A DNA stretch of 64,000 nt from Cylicocyclus nassatus (taxonomy: Eukaryota > Nematoda > Chromadorea > Rhabditida > Strongylidae): positions 10,639,817-10,703,816 of the forward strand of contig CATQJL010000001.1 in assembly GCA_958299035.1 (NCBI GenBank), in the 5' to 3' direction. The first letter of the stretch is position 1, and every line of letters starts with the position of its first letter. Made by a program: the position numbers and the translations under genes. Under the pieces are notes generated by a model, which worked only from the letters and a program-made list of their open reading frames with translations, was not told the DNA's origin and made no database searches. Shown piece after piece: positions 34,389 to 47,100 of this stretch.

Positions 34389-35647
34389 CACACTGACGAC
34401 AATACGACCCACCGTTGGGTCGTACGCCATTTCGGACAATACGACCCACCGGTGGGTCGTAAGATTCATGAAGCGCTATCTTTGCCAGTTTACGACCGAG
34501 TTCTACGGGGTTCTGGCACATGATTGCGGGCACATAGGTGAAGCTCCAGCCAGAGGGGAGACGGTCAAGAGGCGCGATTTCTCTGGCTGTCACCAACTTA
34601 AAACCCCAGTATTATGCTATGCGAGTCTTCAAAAAGTACCAGATAAAGTGCATTGGCTTACTATCTGCTGTCTGAGGTAACCACTTACTGAGTTTGATGG
34701 CTTTTGCTGGAAAACGGACCGAAATATTTCCAGTGTTGTTCTTAACTGCATTTTCATGGGTTTCTGACCTTCAAAATTGCTGTCTCGAATTGATTTTAAG
34801 GTAGCAAGGTTAAGCAAACCATGCAACTATCTGATGTATCTTCTTCTAAAGTCTGAATGATTCTAGAAAGTTATAAAACACTTACTACCTGCTACTTGAT
34901 ATCCATCTGGCAACAAAAATCGCGCCTCTTGACATACACCCCAGCCAGAGTGGTCCGAGCTCGGGATACTGTAATGTAATGTTACGGTAGGTATACGGTT
35001 GACATATATAAGGCACAGGCTTTTAGCTCAAATTCATCGCAAAATGATGCTGTTTCTGGACAATCAAGTTTACATGTAAGAGCAATATGGGGCGGGCAAG
35101 AGACTGAAGTTAGCTCACCAAAAGATTACCGATTTTATTGATTTTATTGATTTTTTGCATTTTTCATCCTAGGAAGCTTGAACTTTGCATATATAGGTTT
35201 TGTAGCATGCTAATTACAAAAATGATGTTCTCAAGCTATAATACCACCATCTTACATCAGTTTCTTGATTTCTACGAAAATTCTACCGTATTGCTACCGT
35301 AGTCCCGTGTGGGAAAGTAGTGAACAAAGTGGACACTGTAATCGTGATTAGCACGTGAAATAACCCCAAAACACAACTTTGCGGAAAATCCATGATGTTG
35401 AGTTCATACAGAATGAATACCGTAACCTTTGCCGTATATTTCCAAAGCTGAAATAAATCATAATTTGGTAATCAGCGCGTTTCGATAACCCTTGTGGGGA
35501 AATTCTCGGAGACATGTTCTGAATTTCTCCCAAAAAGACTACCATTTCGGACAATACGACCCACGGGTGGGTCGTAAGTTTGGCAGAGCAAAAAAGGCTC
35601 CTTTCGAAAACGGCAGTAATCGAAAAATCGGCCTTGTCGTCAATGTG
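34389..35647. mobile_element. piggyBac-like non-autonomous element with TTAA flanks
   Basis: TTAA occurs at 34385-34388 and 35648-35651. Immediately inside are CACACTGACGACAA and, inverted at the right, CACATTGACGACAA. TTAA target sites with short terminal repeats characterise piggyBac elements. Palindromic motifs TACGACCCACC..GGTGGGTCGTA lie subterminally, two at the left (about 34398-34422 and 34440-34462) and one at the right (about 35554-35577). No transposase frame is present. A Mutator-like MITE has inserted inside. Confidence 0.75.
34556..34941. mobile_element. Mutator-like MITE, copy A, nested in the piggyBac-like element
   Basis: Flanks 34547-34555 and 34942-34950 are both CAGCCAGAG, a 9-bp target duplication as produced by Mutator-type transposases. 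Ends are GGGAGACGGTCAAGAGGCGC and inverse GGGTGTATGTCAAGAGGCGC, so GTCAAGAGGCGCGATTT is shared. It is 386 bp and non-coding. A second copy lies at 43747-44123 in the opposite orientation. Confidence 0.8.
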
Positions 35648-35651
35648 TTAA

Positions 35652-37917
35652 GGATACATGCTTATAACTATTGGTAAGGGCTCTGCTCGCCACAGTTGGC
35701 ATCAAAGGTATAGAACACTGCGTCGCCGAAAGGAAAGGTCTTACACGGACATCTGTAACAAACTACTAATCTCTAAGCAGTACAGTTTTGTGACGTTAGC
35801 AAGAATGGAGCCTCTCAACGGCATATCGTCCCGTATAAACTTTGAATCATTGATAATTATTGATAAGCAAAAATTTAAATCTCTTCCTCACCTTTTTAAG
35901 ATTTCTTGAAATCCTCTCTCCGTACTTTCTGCGTTGTCGCTTTCTGATATGTCATTTCGTAATTATTCGTCAAAATTGAGGCTTTTCACATTCTTTTCTT
36001 CAAAGAATTGGAAATACAGTTCTCAATGCGCGAAAAGGTCACAAATATTGTTCTACCTCTTGTTTCAAGTTCTTCTATAATATTTTCGATCTTTAAAGTC
36101 AACCAGTATTAACCATTTTCCAGTCTTTTCATATTCTCATTATCTGTTTACATACTCAGAGATATAGCAGTTAAAATAATGTCTCTGCAGTGTTAACAAC
36201 ATTTGTGCGTGAACAAATGTCACGCTTGTTTTTTGCTGCCAATTTGCTCGTGACTTGCGCGTGAAAAGTGTTCATACAGCTCACGTGCGAGCTCAAGCGC
36301 AAATGTTGTCGAAGTGAGAGAACAAAATATTAATATTTCAATAAGTACCTTTTTCTTAGAAATTCTTAATTAGAAGCATATGAACATATCCACGAGATTA
36401 CACATTTCCAGAATTCAGGTAAAATTTGATTTTTCTTGATGACTCCTGCTGATCCGCTTTTTTAAAAACCACGCAGTTTTCTCAAAACTAGCACATCTGC
36501 TCTACTTCCATACTGTGACGAAAATCAATAGCGTGCCAATTGACGACACCTATGGTCGCTTCTTTAGTGAAAAAATTCATTTTTCGCAATGCACGCTCTT
36601 CCGTTTGGTGCTTCATTTGAATTATGACCCACGCAATTGGTGTGAAATGACTATCGGCTATCTATAAGAGACGGAGGGAAGGAGATAGAGCGTTATGAAA
36701 CTAGGGAACGTCTGTCTGGGTAAAAGAAACCCACTTGCTTCTATTTCGTATTTATCTGTACTATGACAAATCCAGCTTTGCACGGAGCAGAGGTCGAGTG
36801 GGGAGGGGGGTGACGCCCGTTGTCTTGAGATGGGCTAGAATCACAGCCGAGACAGCTCTCCATGTCACGTTTCCGGTTAATTAGCCCCGGCCCCATTTGT
36901 GGTTTCGATTACATCTGGTCTCCTGCCACCTTGGAATGATCACCAAAAAATCTGACATTTGCAGTTGCATAGATATTTCAAAAACAGGTGCACGGCAGTT
37001 TTTTCACATTATTTTGCCTTAAGGTTTGAAACTCCTAAGTATGCTAAGTCTCGAGTGACTAAAAATGTCAAAAGATTGATTACCGTTTTTTTTTGTTCCG
37101 TATGGACACGAATGGGCGTGGGGCGAGCGGCCAATCTACCAATCGTCACTGTCCGTAATTGTGCTAGGTATTTACAACCTCGCCTGTAATTGTCCGAAGC
37201 CGTTCTCACCACACTTATCCTCGCCACTCCTATCCTAGGTCATTTTTTCTGGTACCCAAAAAATCAGCAGACTTTTCAAAAGCTGTGAATTTATATCTAA
37301 AAAATTTAAGTACTAGTACAATATTTTATGCTTATCAGGCTAAAAAGGTCCTAAAATTTTAGAAAACTCAAACTTGGAATTCTGTCGAAAAAGTGCATTT
37401 CACTGATCATATTTTCTTCTAAATGTCCATAATGTGGTGAAATTTATTTCTCCGAGGTCATCTGCTCCCGACTTAAAAGCCGACACTATGCATCATGGTC
37501 CTGACGCGATTGTGGTGCTGCGTGAGCTTCAGAAGAGGTTCTAAAGACACAACATGGCTTGATGTTTATTGTTTTGAGCGAGCATTTTTAGAATTGCACA
37601 CTATCAGATATAAAGCGTTTTAGTCAGCATTTTCTTTCGTTGCATCTCATATTTTTGGGGTTTTCCAGAATTTCTTTTATGTCCTTATATCGCAAATGGT
37701 GAAAAAAAATTTCGTACCCATCCATCTATAGCCTTATTCTCATGGCACCCAGCTTCACCGCAGTAAGCCCTCTTACCTCCCCCATCGTCAAGAGTGATTT
37801 TTTTTTGCCTTTGGCGAAGAAGCTTTTAGAAGGATTGTCAGCCATTTTCACAAGAAAGATGGCCTACTCTTACCATGTGCCTCCCTTACTTATCAGAGCC
37901 ACCCGCACATTACTAGC
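35652..37917. other. intergenic, no supported gene apart from one small repeat
   Basis: Contains the 114-bp inverted-repeat element at 36196-36309. No coding-like frame was found. Confidence 0.45.
36196..36309. repeat. small inverted-repeat element
   Basis: ACAACATTTGTGC at the left and GCGCAAATGTTGT at the right are inverted. The inside has CGTGACTTGCGCGTG and related pieces resembling, in inverse orientation, the GCAAG repeats near 12000-12375. Possible MITE; target duplication not clear. Confidence 0.45.
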
Positions 37918-38200
37918 AAGGGGGGGGGGGGATTTTTTTCTAATGAAACGGTGTGACGTTAACCACACCCCCAAATTTTTTATTGGATGCTTGTCGAGTT
38001 TTTTTGCTGGTCTATAACCCTGAGAATTTGAACAAATGTCGCGGCGGAAGTTTCAGCTAAAAAAACTTTCCTTTTAAAACTAATTTCAATTTTAAAGAAT
38101 TTTCAAAAAAAATTATAATCACTTAATATAAGCCATACCGCATGCAAAAATTATCCCCCCCCCATCCCCCTCCTCCCCCCTCCTTGGCATTTGCTAATCA
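37918..38200. repeat. degraded copy of the hAT-like G-tract MITE family
   Basis: G12 at 37920-37931 is followed by ATTTTTTTCTAATGAA and then GTGTGACGTTAACCACAC, matching the subterminal layout of 19369-19747. The segment ends in a C-rich run at 38155-38163 and CCCCTCC repeats. Terminal CAGTGGCGTACC motifs are lost. Confidence 0.5.
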
Positions 38201-39880
38201 AAACATCTATGGCGGCTTTTCGAAATGTTCACAAAATTTTTAAAAAAACAAAATTGCGTCCGTTTGGCTTTGCCAAGTCATAGTTTCTATAGCATTTATT
38301 TAGCTTGTAGGCGTACATTCAACAAAGAAAAGAATTTTTCTCGTAATTTCTTCCGGACTATTTCACATGATGTCATAATGTATACCTTGAATGTTTCTTC
38401 TACAACGTAAATCCTTCCACAATGAATTTTCTCGAATTTCTGAGTGATAGAAACCCAATACTTTTCATAATCAGCAAGATTTTCACATACTCTCATAACC
38501 ACTCTTCCCTTGGCTCTGTGACGCGTTTTGTTTTTCCAAACATTTCATGTCTTTTTCTTGCACTTTTCGCGGTTTTATTGTTTTCATGGTTTCTATTTTC
38601 GTTGCTGCTGCTGTGCTGTCCTCAAAACGACCTCAAATCTCTGCTGGTTTTGCAAAATTTGCTCGTCTGCAGAAGGTGCGACGCATATTTCAACCAGGCT
38701 TCTAGTCATTGATATTACGAATTCGGGGGAGGTAAAGGGGGGGGGGGGGGGAAGAGAAACATCGAGTTATTTATGTTAACATCTGCGAGGGAGGGAAGCA
38801 TTAAAAAAAGGATTAGACTCAGTAAAGAGAAAATTGCTGCAAGAAAAGGACCAATAATTTTTAAGTCTACCTAAGAAGAGACTGTCATACAATCATTATA
38901 ACCCCACGCCCTAGACAGTTCAAAAATTGTTGAGGGGGAGGCGGGGGGGGGGGGGGCGGGGGATGTGCTACAGAAATCAAATGCAGGGGCTTAACGTTAA
39001 AAATACCTAAGAAAAATTTTTGCTTTCCAAGGTTTTAGCCAGCCTGTAACCCGCTGGCAATTTTACCGACCAAAAGAATATACTTTTTTGGCGGGACTAA
39101 TCTATGTTTCTAAAATTTTTGTGAATTATTTTATCCATCAGAAACTATAATAGAACAAGTCGATGCGCAGTTTTATATCTTCCTGCTTCCCTTAATTTGT
39201 TGCTGGTGGTGTCTTTGTGTGATTATATGCATCTCATCCATGTCTGCATCGCTTTTTTTCAGAAATGGGCGGAGCTTAGAGTTGTCAAGGAACAGAAAAA
39301 TATTCTGTGTCTCTTTTTTCCCAGTATTTTCTTATTGTATCGGCTTCAATCGATTTCGTTTAGAGAAAAAGTCAATCTGGAGGAGCATTACTATGTACTT
39401 GTTCATTCAAATTTTTTCCATTGGTATTGCTTCCATTCCTTTATTTTCATTTTTTGATAGGCTAATATTTACAAATTTAAACACGTTCCCTCAAATGCTC
39501 AAACCTAAAACTCTCACTCAGATGTCTGCTTAAAAATCCCTAGAGATTCGTTGTTTCTACTATTTTTAGCATTGCCTGGTATTAGTCCTTCAAGAAATGC
39601 GTTACAAAAAATCGAAAGTGCAAGTCTGGGAGTTGTAATTCATGCAAAGCATGTCTATTTTTTATCGAAAGTCATTTTAGTCCTTCATGTGTACTCTTCG
39701 TACGCAAATATTTTATACGCAAGTACACCGATAATATATTTTAACTATCATAAGAGTTCAACTCACTTTAGTTTATGCCTAGGCACTAAATTATAATCTT
39801 TGATTAGCCATTTACGATCCACTAAGACCAATGTTGCTCTTTTCTTTGCATTCATGCTCATGCTCACATCGCCTCATTCT
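38201..39880. other. intergenic, two long G-tracts
   Basis: G15 at 38737-38751 and G14 at 38943-38956. Surroundings are compatible with fragments of the G-tract MITE family but too decayed to assign. No coding support. Confidence 0.4.
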
Positions 39881-40077
39881 CCCGCCAAAACGCGCCGCAA
39901 CCCTCACGCGGATCATGCTTAACACCCTTACGAATTTATCGCGCTAGCTTTTCATAGAAATGAGTTCCGTAAACTCTGTAACGATGAAAGCAGTGCTTTG
40001 TAAGCAGGTCATAAAACATGCACTACTACGTGCATAAGCGAAATTTTGGCGTTGCGGTCGCGGCGCGGCCTGGCGGA
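39881..40077. repeat. possible foldback repeat of about 195 bp
   Basis: CCGCCAAAACGCGCCGCAAC at the left is imperfectly inverted as GTTGCGGTCGCGGCGCGGCC..TGGCGG at the right. GC-rich ends enclose an AT-rich middle. Confidence 0.4.
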
Positions 40078-40504
40078 AAATACGCTCGAGTGTAGGTTAG
40101 GAACTATAAATGCAGCCTCATACGCGTACGAAAATCATGGAATCTCTCAGTTTCTCATAACTTAGTGCTCAACTTTTCCATTTTTGCTCAAAATGGATCT
40201 CTTACGTACCTCTCAAAACATAATAATTGAAACCAAAAAATTATTCTTGCTTCGAATATTTTTATCTTTCTCGTTGTTTATGTTGTACTCATATAAAACC
40301 ACAAGCCTGGGGTGTGAAGTCATAAGTTTGAAATTTTTTTCTTTCAGCTGTCAGTCAAACAATTCCGAGTCTACAGTCAGTTATTGCCTTGTTAAAGTGT
40401 GCAAATGCACATTTTTCGGGGCGAAGCTGTCTTGGAGCCCAGATATCGTTTTTTCCGGAGTTTTCTTTCCTTTTCATTGCTGTCTAGCCGACTTTGGAGG
40501 AGCA

Positions 40505-40785
40505 TTAGTATTTACCAGAGGCGGTCTCAGGACGTCCGGGGGCGAAGGGGGGGGGGGGGGGAGTAACTCCAAAATTTTTTGAAATCCTTCTCAAAATTTT
40601 TACGGGCCCATAACCCCGGAATATAAGGCTATGTTAAATTTTTAAAGGATTATATTTTAATTATCTACAAGAACAAACAAGCCATTTGCACGATTTTATA
40701 ATTGATGTAAGTGAATTTTAAGGAATTTCGCGACCCGTTCTCGGTGGACGGGGGGGGGGGGGCTTTTCCCTCGGTCCCCCACCGG
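40505..40785. repeat. degraded copy of the hAT-like G-tract MITE family, inverted
   Basis: Contains G15 at 40547-40561 and G13 at 40750-40762. Between them are CAAGCCATTTGCACGATTTT and TTTCGCGACCCGTTCTCGG. The latter is the inverse of CGAGAACGGGTCGCGAAA in 19369-19747, so homology is clear although the ends are lost. Confidence 0.65.
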
Positions 40786-43737
40786 TATCTTCTTCTCGCG
40801 CTTTCAACTGGTAAACGTGCATTCTATCCCAACTTCTTGAAAATTGTGCAATTACACTCATTGTCACGTGGCCATGGAAAGCACATAAAGCTCAAGCTTA
40901 TCGTCCTCCTGAGAGACATTATGCTCATTCACTAAATTTTTTGGGTTTATTTGAAGCTGATAACTTGGTGAAAATCCGTATTAGAGCTCGTTATGCGTCA
41001 CCTCTAAAGAATGAAATCTTTTCATGGAAATATGGCTCCCAGAAAAACCATTTCTCTTTTCTCACCCAAAAAAGACAATTCAAATCCGTTAAGCGCATTC
41101 AGATTGTATCTGATGATGTTTTTCTACGATTACGACACTCGAGAACATTGATTTCGAGAACATTTCATTTGTTTTTCGCCTAAGTTTTTCACTATGTTGC
41201 CACATGACTCCGTGCACTTACTGAAATTCAGCACCGCTTTGTGCATGTGGAAAATCGTTTCACTAAGAAAGAATGGCATTAGCAGCGATTTCGTTTTGTT
41301 CGAGTCTTTTTGACTCAATATATGTATTACACAATATGCGCGGTGTTTCAGACTTCGATTCTTATAGGTTGCCAATTTCTGGAGAAACTTCTTTTTTCTT
41401 TTTCAAGTGAGTGTGAAGGAGCATGAATAGGTGTTTTGATCCTTTTTGACAGTATGATGCTCTAAAGCTGTCATTAACTGCCTACCAGTAAAGATTTTTT
41501 CAAATTTTTCTCATTTTCTGAATTTTGTAGACATTCTAAAAATGTTTTTATATCTGCCATCTATCTATTTCGAAAGATACTATAAGCTTCCGTTTTTCCT
41601 GTGATTTAGCGCCGCGAAGAAAAACTTTATCGAGGGGCGTTTTTTCCACTCGAGTAGGCAGCATTGTAAGTAGCCGTCAGTTATCGCGCACGATGTGTAA
41701 TCTCACACATCAAATTTTGAATGAAACTACCATACACTGCTACTGGAGTATTCAGAACTTCAAAAAGTACGCGCAGCTTTATAACCAAGCTTTTTAGATT
41801 AGATGGCATTATTTGGAAATATTTTCCACGTTTTTTTCACTAGCCTAAAGGAGCTTTAGAATATTCTTTCCATCTTTACAGCTAAACCGACGAAAGCTCA
41901 TCTTGTTCTCATTTTTTTATGGTATAAATTCCGAATCATTATGAATGGATTTCTTTAAAAGTTACTAGTCGAGAAGAGCAACAACGTAAAGATCAGGGAT
42001 TCGTCATCAGGTCAGAGTATACAGTAATTTTTGGTGAGATTGTACAAAAATCTGATTTTATTCGAAATTCAGTATCTTACTGAGCAGATCTTATTATTCA
42101 GGTACATCTTTTTCGATGTACTGTGTTCTTACTGTTTTCAAATTTTTCAAAATGTAGTAATGCATTCTTGAATGCTTTCCAAAATTTTTCAAGCAAAGTA
42201 ACAGTTACTGCAGATTTGACGAATGATGCGCATTGTGTGCAGTCACACAAACTAGGTTTACTAACATTGAGCTTGCCTCTTAAATTGTCGTGATGATGGA
42301 CAGGAAAAAGATAAATTATATCTAAATGACTTAATAACCAGATGGTGAGCTTGCTTAGCCGTTTTACGAAATTTCAAAAAAATTTGGCCACGTTGCAAGC
42401 CTCTGAACAGTAACAGTCTTGAAATATACGCTCTCTTTGAACTACAAAGACCCCGGGATTGATTAACCAGGGAAGTTCCGGGAAAAGAGGACGCTGCTAA
42501 GGAAGTATTCGTTTTGCGTGAATATTTTATATACTTCCATCTCGTGCATCGCAAGCTTTTAGAGCTTTGCAAGTCAACCCTCCACATGTTTTGCTAGGAA
42601 CTTCGTGAAGTCCTAATTATGTTAGCCTGCTGCAGAAGTAATGAGTTATATTCGGTTTCGAACTTTTATAAGTTTCTGCAAAAGCATTGCAACGCCTTAT
42701 GAAACACTTAACTCTAAAATGAATCAAAAAAGTTCATTCTCAGACATTTCACCTCAACTTCCGCAGGACAAGCAAAGCTTTTGCAGGGTTCCGCAGGATC
42801 TTGACATTCCATTATTCGGTCATTCCCTTTTTCTTTCATGAGGATATGAAGTTCTGCAAACATCTGGAAAGATTTTCACTACGTCTACAGCTCTCACGTC
42901 AGCAAAATCGCAAGAAGAATCTCATCTGATTTTCAAGTGTACTTACAGAAACTTTTTCCGCATTTCTTTCACGTATAAATTGAATTCTTACGTTTCTTGT
43001 TATCGCCCTAACTCAGACTTTTGCGCATATGTTTTTTCGTAGTCTGGCAATCCAGATTCGTTTTTCTTGCAGAGCTATTCTTAACATCTTGCACTGCACT
43101 TCTTATTTTTGGTGAAGGGCAGGAGAATTTCTACTTTATATAGCGACGTCTGGAAATGCAACAGAAACATTTTAAAGCTTTATTTTTTTCAAAGAACCTC
43201 TTCACTCAAGATGTTTCTGTCTAACTCCAATCTCTCATTTTCTTCTTCCCTAAATAATTATCTATCTGCAATGCATAATCAATTCTCATGACATCCGTGT
43301 GTAGAGGATGAAAATTTTTTTCTGATCGATGAAAATTTGAAGATAAACATCGAAATTGTCTTGCTCGTGCCGCTTACTTTGAGCAAGTATTCATGTTAAT
43401 TCTTCTTGATTTTTTTTCTTTTCTTGACAGCAAAGAACAATTTACTCAATCTTTTTGCAACTGGCTCAATTTTGCGTCTCTCGAGTTATCTATAAATCTT
43501 CGCCTCTTCCATTATTTAAAAGCAAAATCGAAAAAGCTACATCCAATGACATTTTGATCAAGAAGAGCTTTCACTATTGAAAAAGATTCTTTGAAATTGT
43601 TCATTGCATCTAAAAGTCTGTTTTCAAGTCTCTCCATGAATAATTCACTTACTCCCAATCTTATAGTAATTACAAGCTTTATTCTGACTACAACATTCTG
43701 ATGACGTTTGGTATCTTCTGTCTTCATTAGAGATGTG
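40786..43737. other. intergenic, no supported gene
   Basis: About 3 kb without recognisable gene or repeat. Confidence 0.45.
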
Positions 43738-43746
43738 CCTAATGTG

Positions 43747-44123
43747 GGGTGTACCTAAAGAGGCGCGTTTTTTATTGCCAGATGGATACTAATTAGCACA
43801 TTTTTAGTAATTTATGATGTTTTAGGAGCAGTTCAAATTTCTAGCAAAACAAGTGTAATTGTCCCAGGGGTTGCTCGATCTTATCATTTCAAAAGATTCA
43901 AAATATGAGTGTTAGAGATCAAAGACTCATGAAAATGCAACTAAAGCCGTTTTCGCGAATATTCCAATCAAGTTTCTACAAAAAGCTGTCCAACTTAGTA
44001 AATGGTAGCTTTAGATTAGTGAGTTAAAGCATTTTGTCTGGTATTACTAAGAGACTCGCATAGCTCTAAATTGGGCTGTTAAGTTGGTGACTTCCGGAAA
44101 AATCGCGCCTTCGACCGTCTCCC
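43747..44123. mobile_element. Mutator-like MITE, copy B
   Basis: Same family as 34556-34941, opposite orientation, 377 bp. The left end is GGGTGTACCTAAAGAGGCGC and the inverse of the right end is GGGAGACGGTCGAAGGCGCG. Shared internal phrases include ATGCGAGTCT, TGCATTTTCATG and GTATCCATCTGGCAA on the inverse strand. Flanks CCTAATGTG and, after an extended C-run, CGTAATGTA match at 7 of 9 positions. Confidence 0.75.
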
Positions 44124-44132
44124 CCCGTAATG

Positions 44133-47100
44133 TATTTATATGTGTTCTGTGTTCTGTTTTTTTTTCATTCACATAGCTTCCTAGACAGTTTTCGAGTTCA
44201 CCTTCGAGAGGGTTCGATGTTCAAAGAAAGGTATATTTTTCTGCAAAGGGGACAAAAATTTCATACGTAGCCATTGTATTTTTTGACGCTCAAGAAACTA
44301 CTTTGATTGCAGTGTAAGCATTACAATCTATATCGAACAGCTATGACATAATAATCATGAACCGTTTACTCGAGCAGCTATAGTTTACCGTGTCTCTGAA
44401 GGGATTTCCACTGCAAAAAAAACAACAACTAGAAAACCGTCTTTTTGAGCTAGGTGTGTCGTATACAGTATTTCTGAAATATTTCCATTTGAAAACGTGG
44501 TCCATGAATGTAAGGCTTTGCATCTTATTCAAATGAGTAAGTGATTCACTGTCATTTCTGAAAGTCGAACTTTATTCTTTTTCTTTGCTTGCATCAACAG
44601 ATTTGTCTTTGTTTCCTTGCATTCCTCCAAATGCAGAATGCTAAAACTCAGCTTCTATTTCCAAGACTGTCACCGAAATGTCAGTTCTTTCAGAAGCTCA
44701 GCGTGACTGGATTCTTTAGGCAATTTCAGCAACGAGATCGTATAGCGAAACTCCTATCGAAAGAAATAACTAAAGTGCATGAGAAATCACGCGTCGACTC
44801 AAGCCATTATAGCTGAAATATGCTACCATGATGATTCCCCCAGTTTATCATGCTTAGCTAGGGCGCAGTGTCACTTCTTCCAGTTCCTTCCTCTTCGAGT
44901 CGTCTTGACCATAATATTCATAGGGGCCTTACTTTGAAAACTAAGGTAAGCTTGTATGTTGCTTTACTATGTTCTTCTTCTTCTACATACCAAACCCTGT
45001 TGAATGAAGCAACAAGAAATTCTTCACAGCTTTTTGATGTATCTCTCACACACTTTTGATTTCACCTTGTTTATTGGTACAATTTTTTTTATTCTGACCT
45101 CAGTCGTGATGCAAACATTGATTGTTCATATAGAGGAGTTTTGGATACGGTCTGAACACGTTTTTTGGAGGGGAGAGGTAAATTGTAGCCGCTGCTTGGA
45201 AAAGGAACACTTCCATGCAAACAGCGCTCCAGCTATGTCGGGTAAATTCTGTTTGGTGCTACGTTTTCCGAGTTATTTTGAAGCCACCGTACATCTACCG
45301 TATCCCATGCCGTTGTCGATTGATGTGTCATGGCGGACGCTGAAGGGTTGATGAATAATTTGTATTTTGCTTTTTGAAATCTGTTATTCTGAAGCAGCTG
45401 TTTCCGTACCTTTTTGGCATAACGCTGCAAATAATAAGTAAATTACTTCAAGCAAAATTATGTGAAAAGTTATGTAGCTCATGCTTTCTAACTCTATACT
45501 ACTTTTCAATATAAAATTTTTTAATTACAAATGCATTAATTCAGAAATCATAGGTCGTTCAAGTCTCTATTACACCTTCTGTGTGACAATACTATATTTC
45601 ATTTCCATGTCTGTAGCGTTATATTTATATTTGAACAGCTGGTAATTTCTCGCTTTTCTCCGCTTGCCATCTCAGATGAAATCGTAAAATTTTCGAATTT
45701 TCTCATTTTCATTGTTTCGAGTACCGTGATCCAGTGCAATAATGATGTCTTTCCAATTTTTGATCTATTGTATTGATATCACACTTACGAATTTTGGCAG
45801 ATTACTTTGAAATGGAAGCATAACATACTGATTTGTTATTTTTTTCTGAGTGCTCACATCGGAGGTATAATCTACCTCCTGCATCTCCATATATCTTTCT
45901 AACAATAAGAGGTATCCCAGCAGCATCAGTTGATGACGACAACGACCACTGCTGCCTAGGCATTAAATAAGATTAGGATTCCGATGACTGCTTGAGTGAG
46001 TGAGGAACAGAACCAAAATTAAGTGAGCAGAAGGATTCCTTGAGTTAGGCAAGGGAGAATGACGTGTTATTGTTGTTCAGAGTTCTAAATTGGCAAAATT
46101 CTCTTTTTTTTTTCTGAAAAATTGCGGCAAAAATTATCTCATCTTTATCTAACTATCTACGATGCAAAGCGTTTCTTCCGTCGTAGGTTCTATTTGTCAT
46201 GCAATATTTTTTGGTGCTGCTTTTTTTTCCCAAAAGCTTGCTTTCTACACTGTTGCTGCAAGCCATTTTTTCTCCTATAACTTTCTTTGTCGTTCTCTTT
46301 TCTTTACAATGCCGGAATTCGTCCATTATGTTATGACTATTATATAAGTCACGTTGACCTTGAACTGAATGGCCATGAAGTTTGCAAACCAAAAAACGTT
46401 GCAACCCGAATTATTAGGCTTTTCCCAATTGCGTAGCTGCCTCTACGTTTTGTACCATCAATTTCAGAAATTTTTTTAAAGATCAAAGCTGTGGTATAAA
46501 CTTCTTTTGAAATTCTTCGGTGATTTCATGATTCGTCGCGAATTCTTGGCGATGCAGTTTTGAAAATCGAACAATAACTCTTTTGTTGGCTTCAGTCTCT
46601 GACACCTGTTTTTGATAAATAGTTCCTTAGCTGCTTTCCAAATTTGACATAAAATGATTGTCGACTTTTCACTTTTCTTCTTGGCTTAGATTGATAACTA
46701 TCAAAAACTAAATCAGATGCAAGGGTGAATTTTTATAGAGAGAATTCGGAAGATTCGTAGTACACAAATGCGTATTCGGGAGGAATATAAGAATGATGTA
46801 GACGGAGTTTGCCAATTTCTGCTTCCGTTGTTTACTTGAACTCTAATTATCAAACAAATATAAAAAGCGTTTGTATAGAACACATGTAATTGCTACAAAC
46901 AGGAGCAAGTAAGAACTTCAGGATTATATGGGCGGGGGGGGGGGATCCGATGAACTGTTTGTGGATCTTATCCAAACACTTCGTTAACACGAATTATGCC
47001 AATATTCAAAGATCTCTTTGTATAGTCTGCTTCGCTTTTGGAATGACACCCCTCATACATTTTTTCGTCACCTTTTTATTGCTTATCTATGGAAAGCGAC

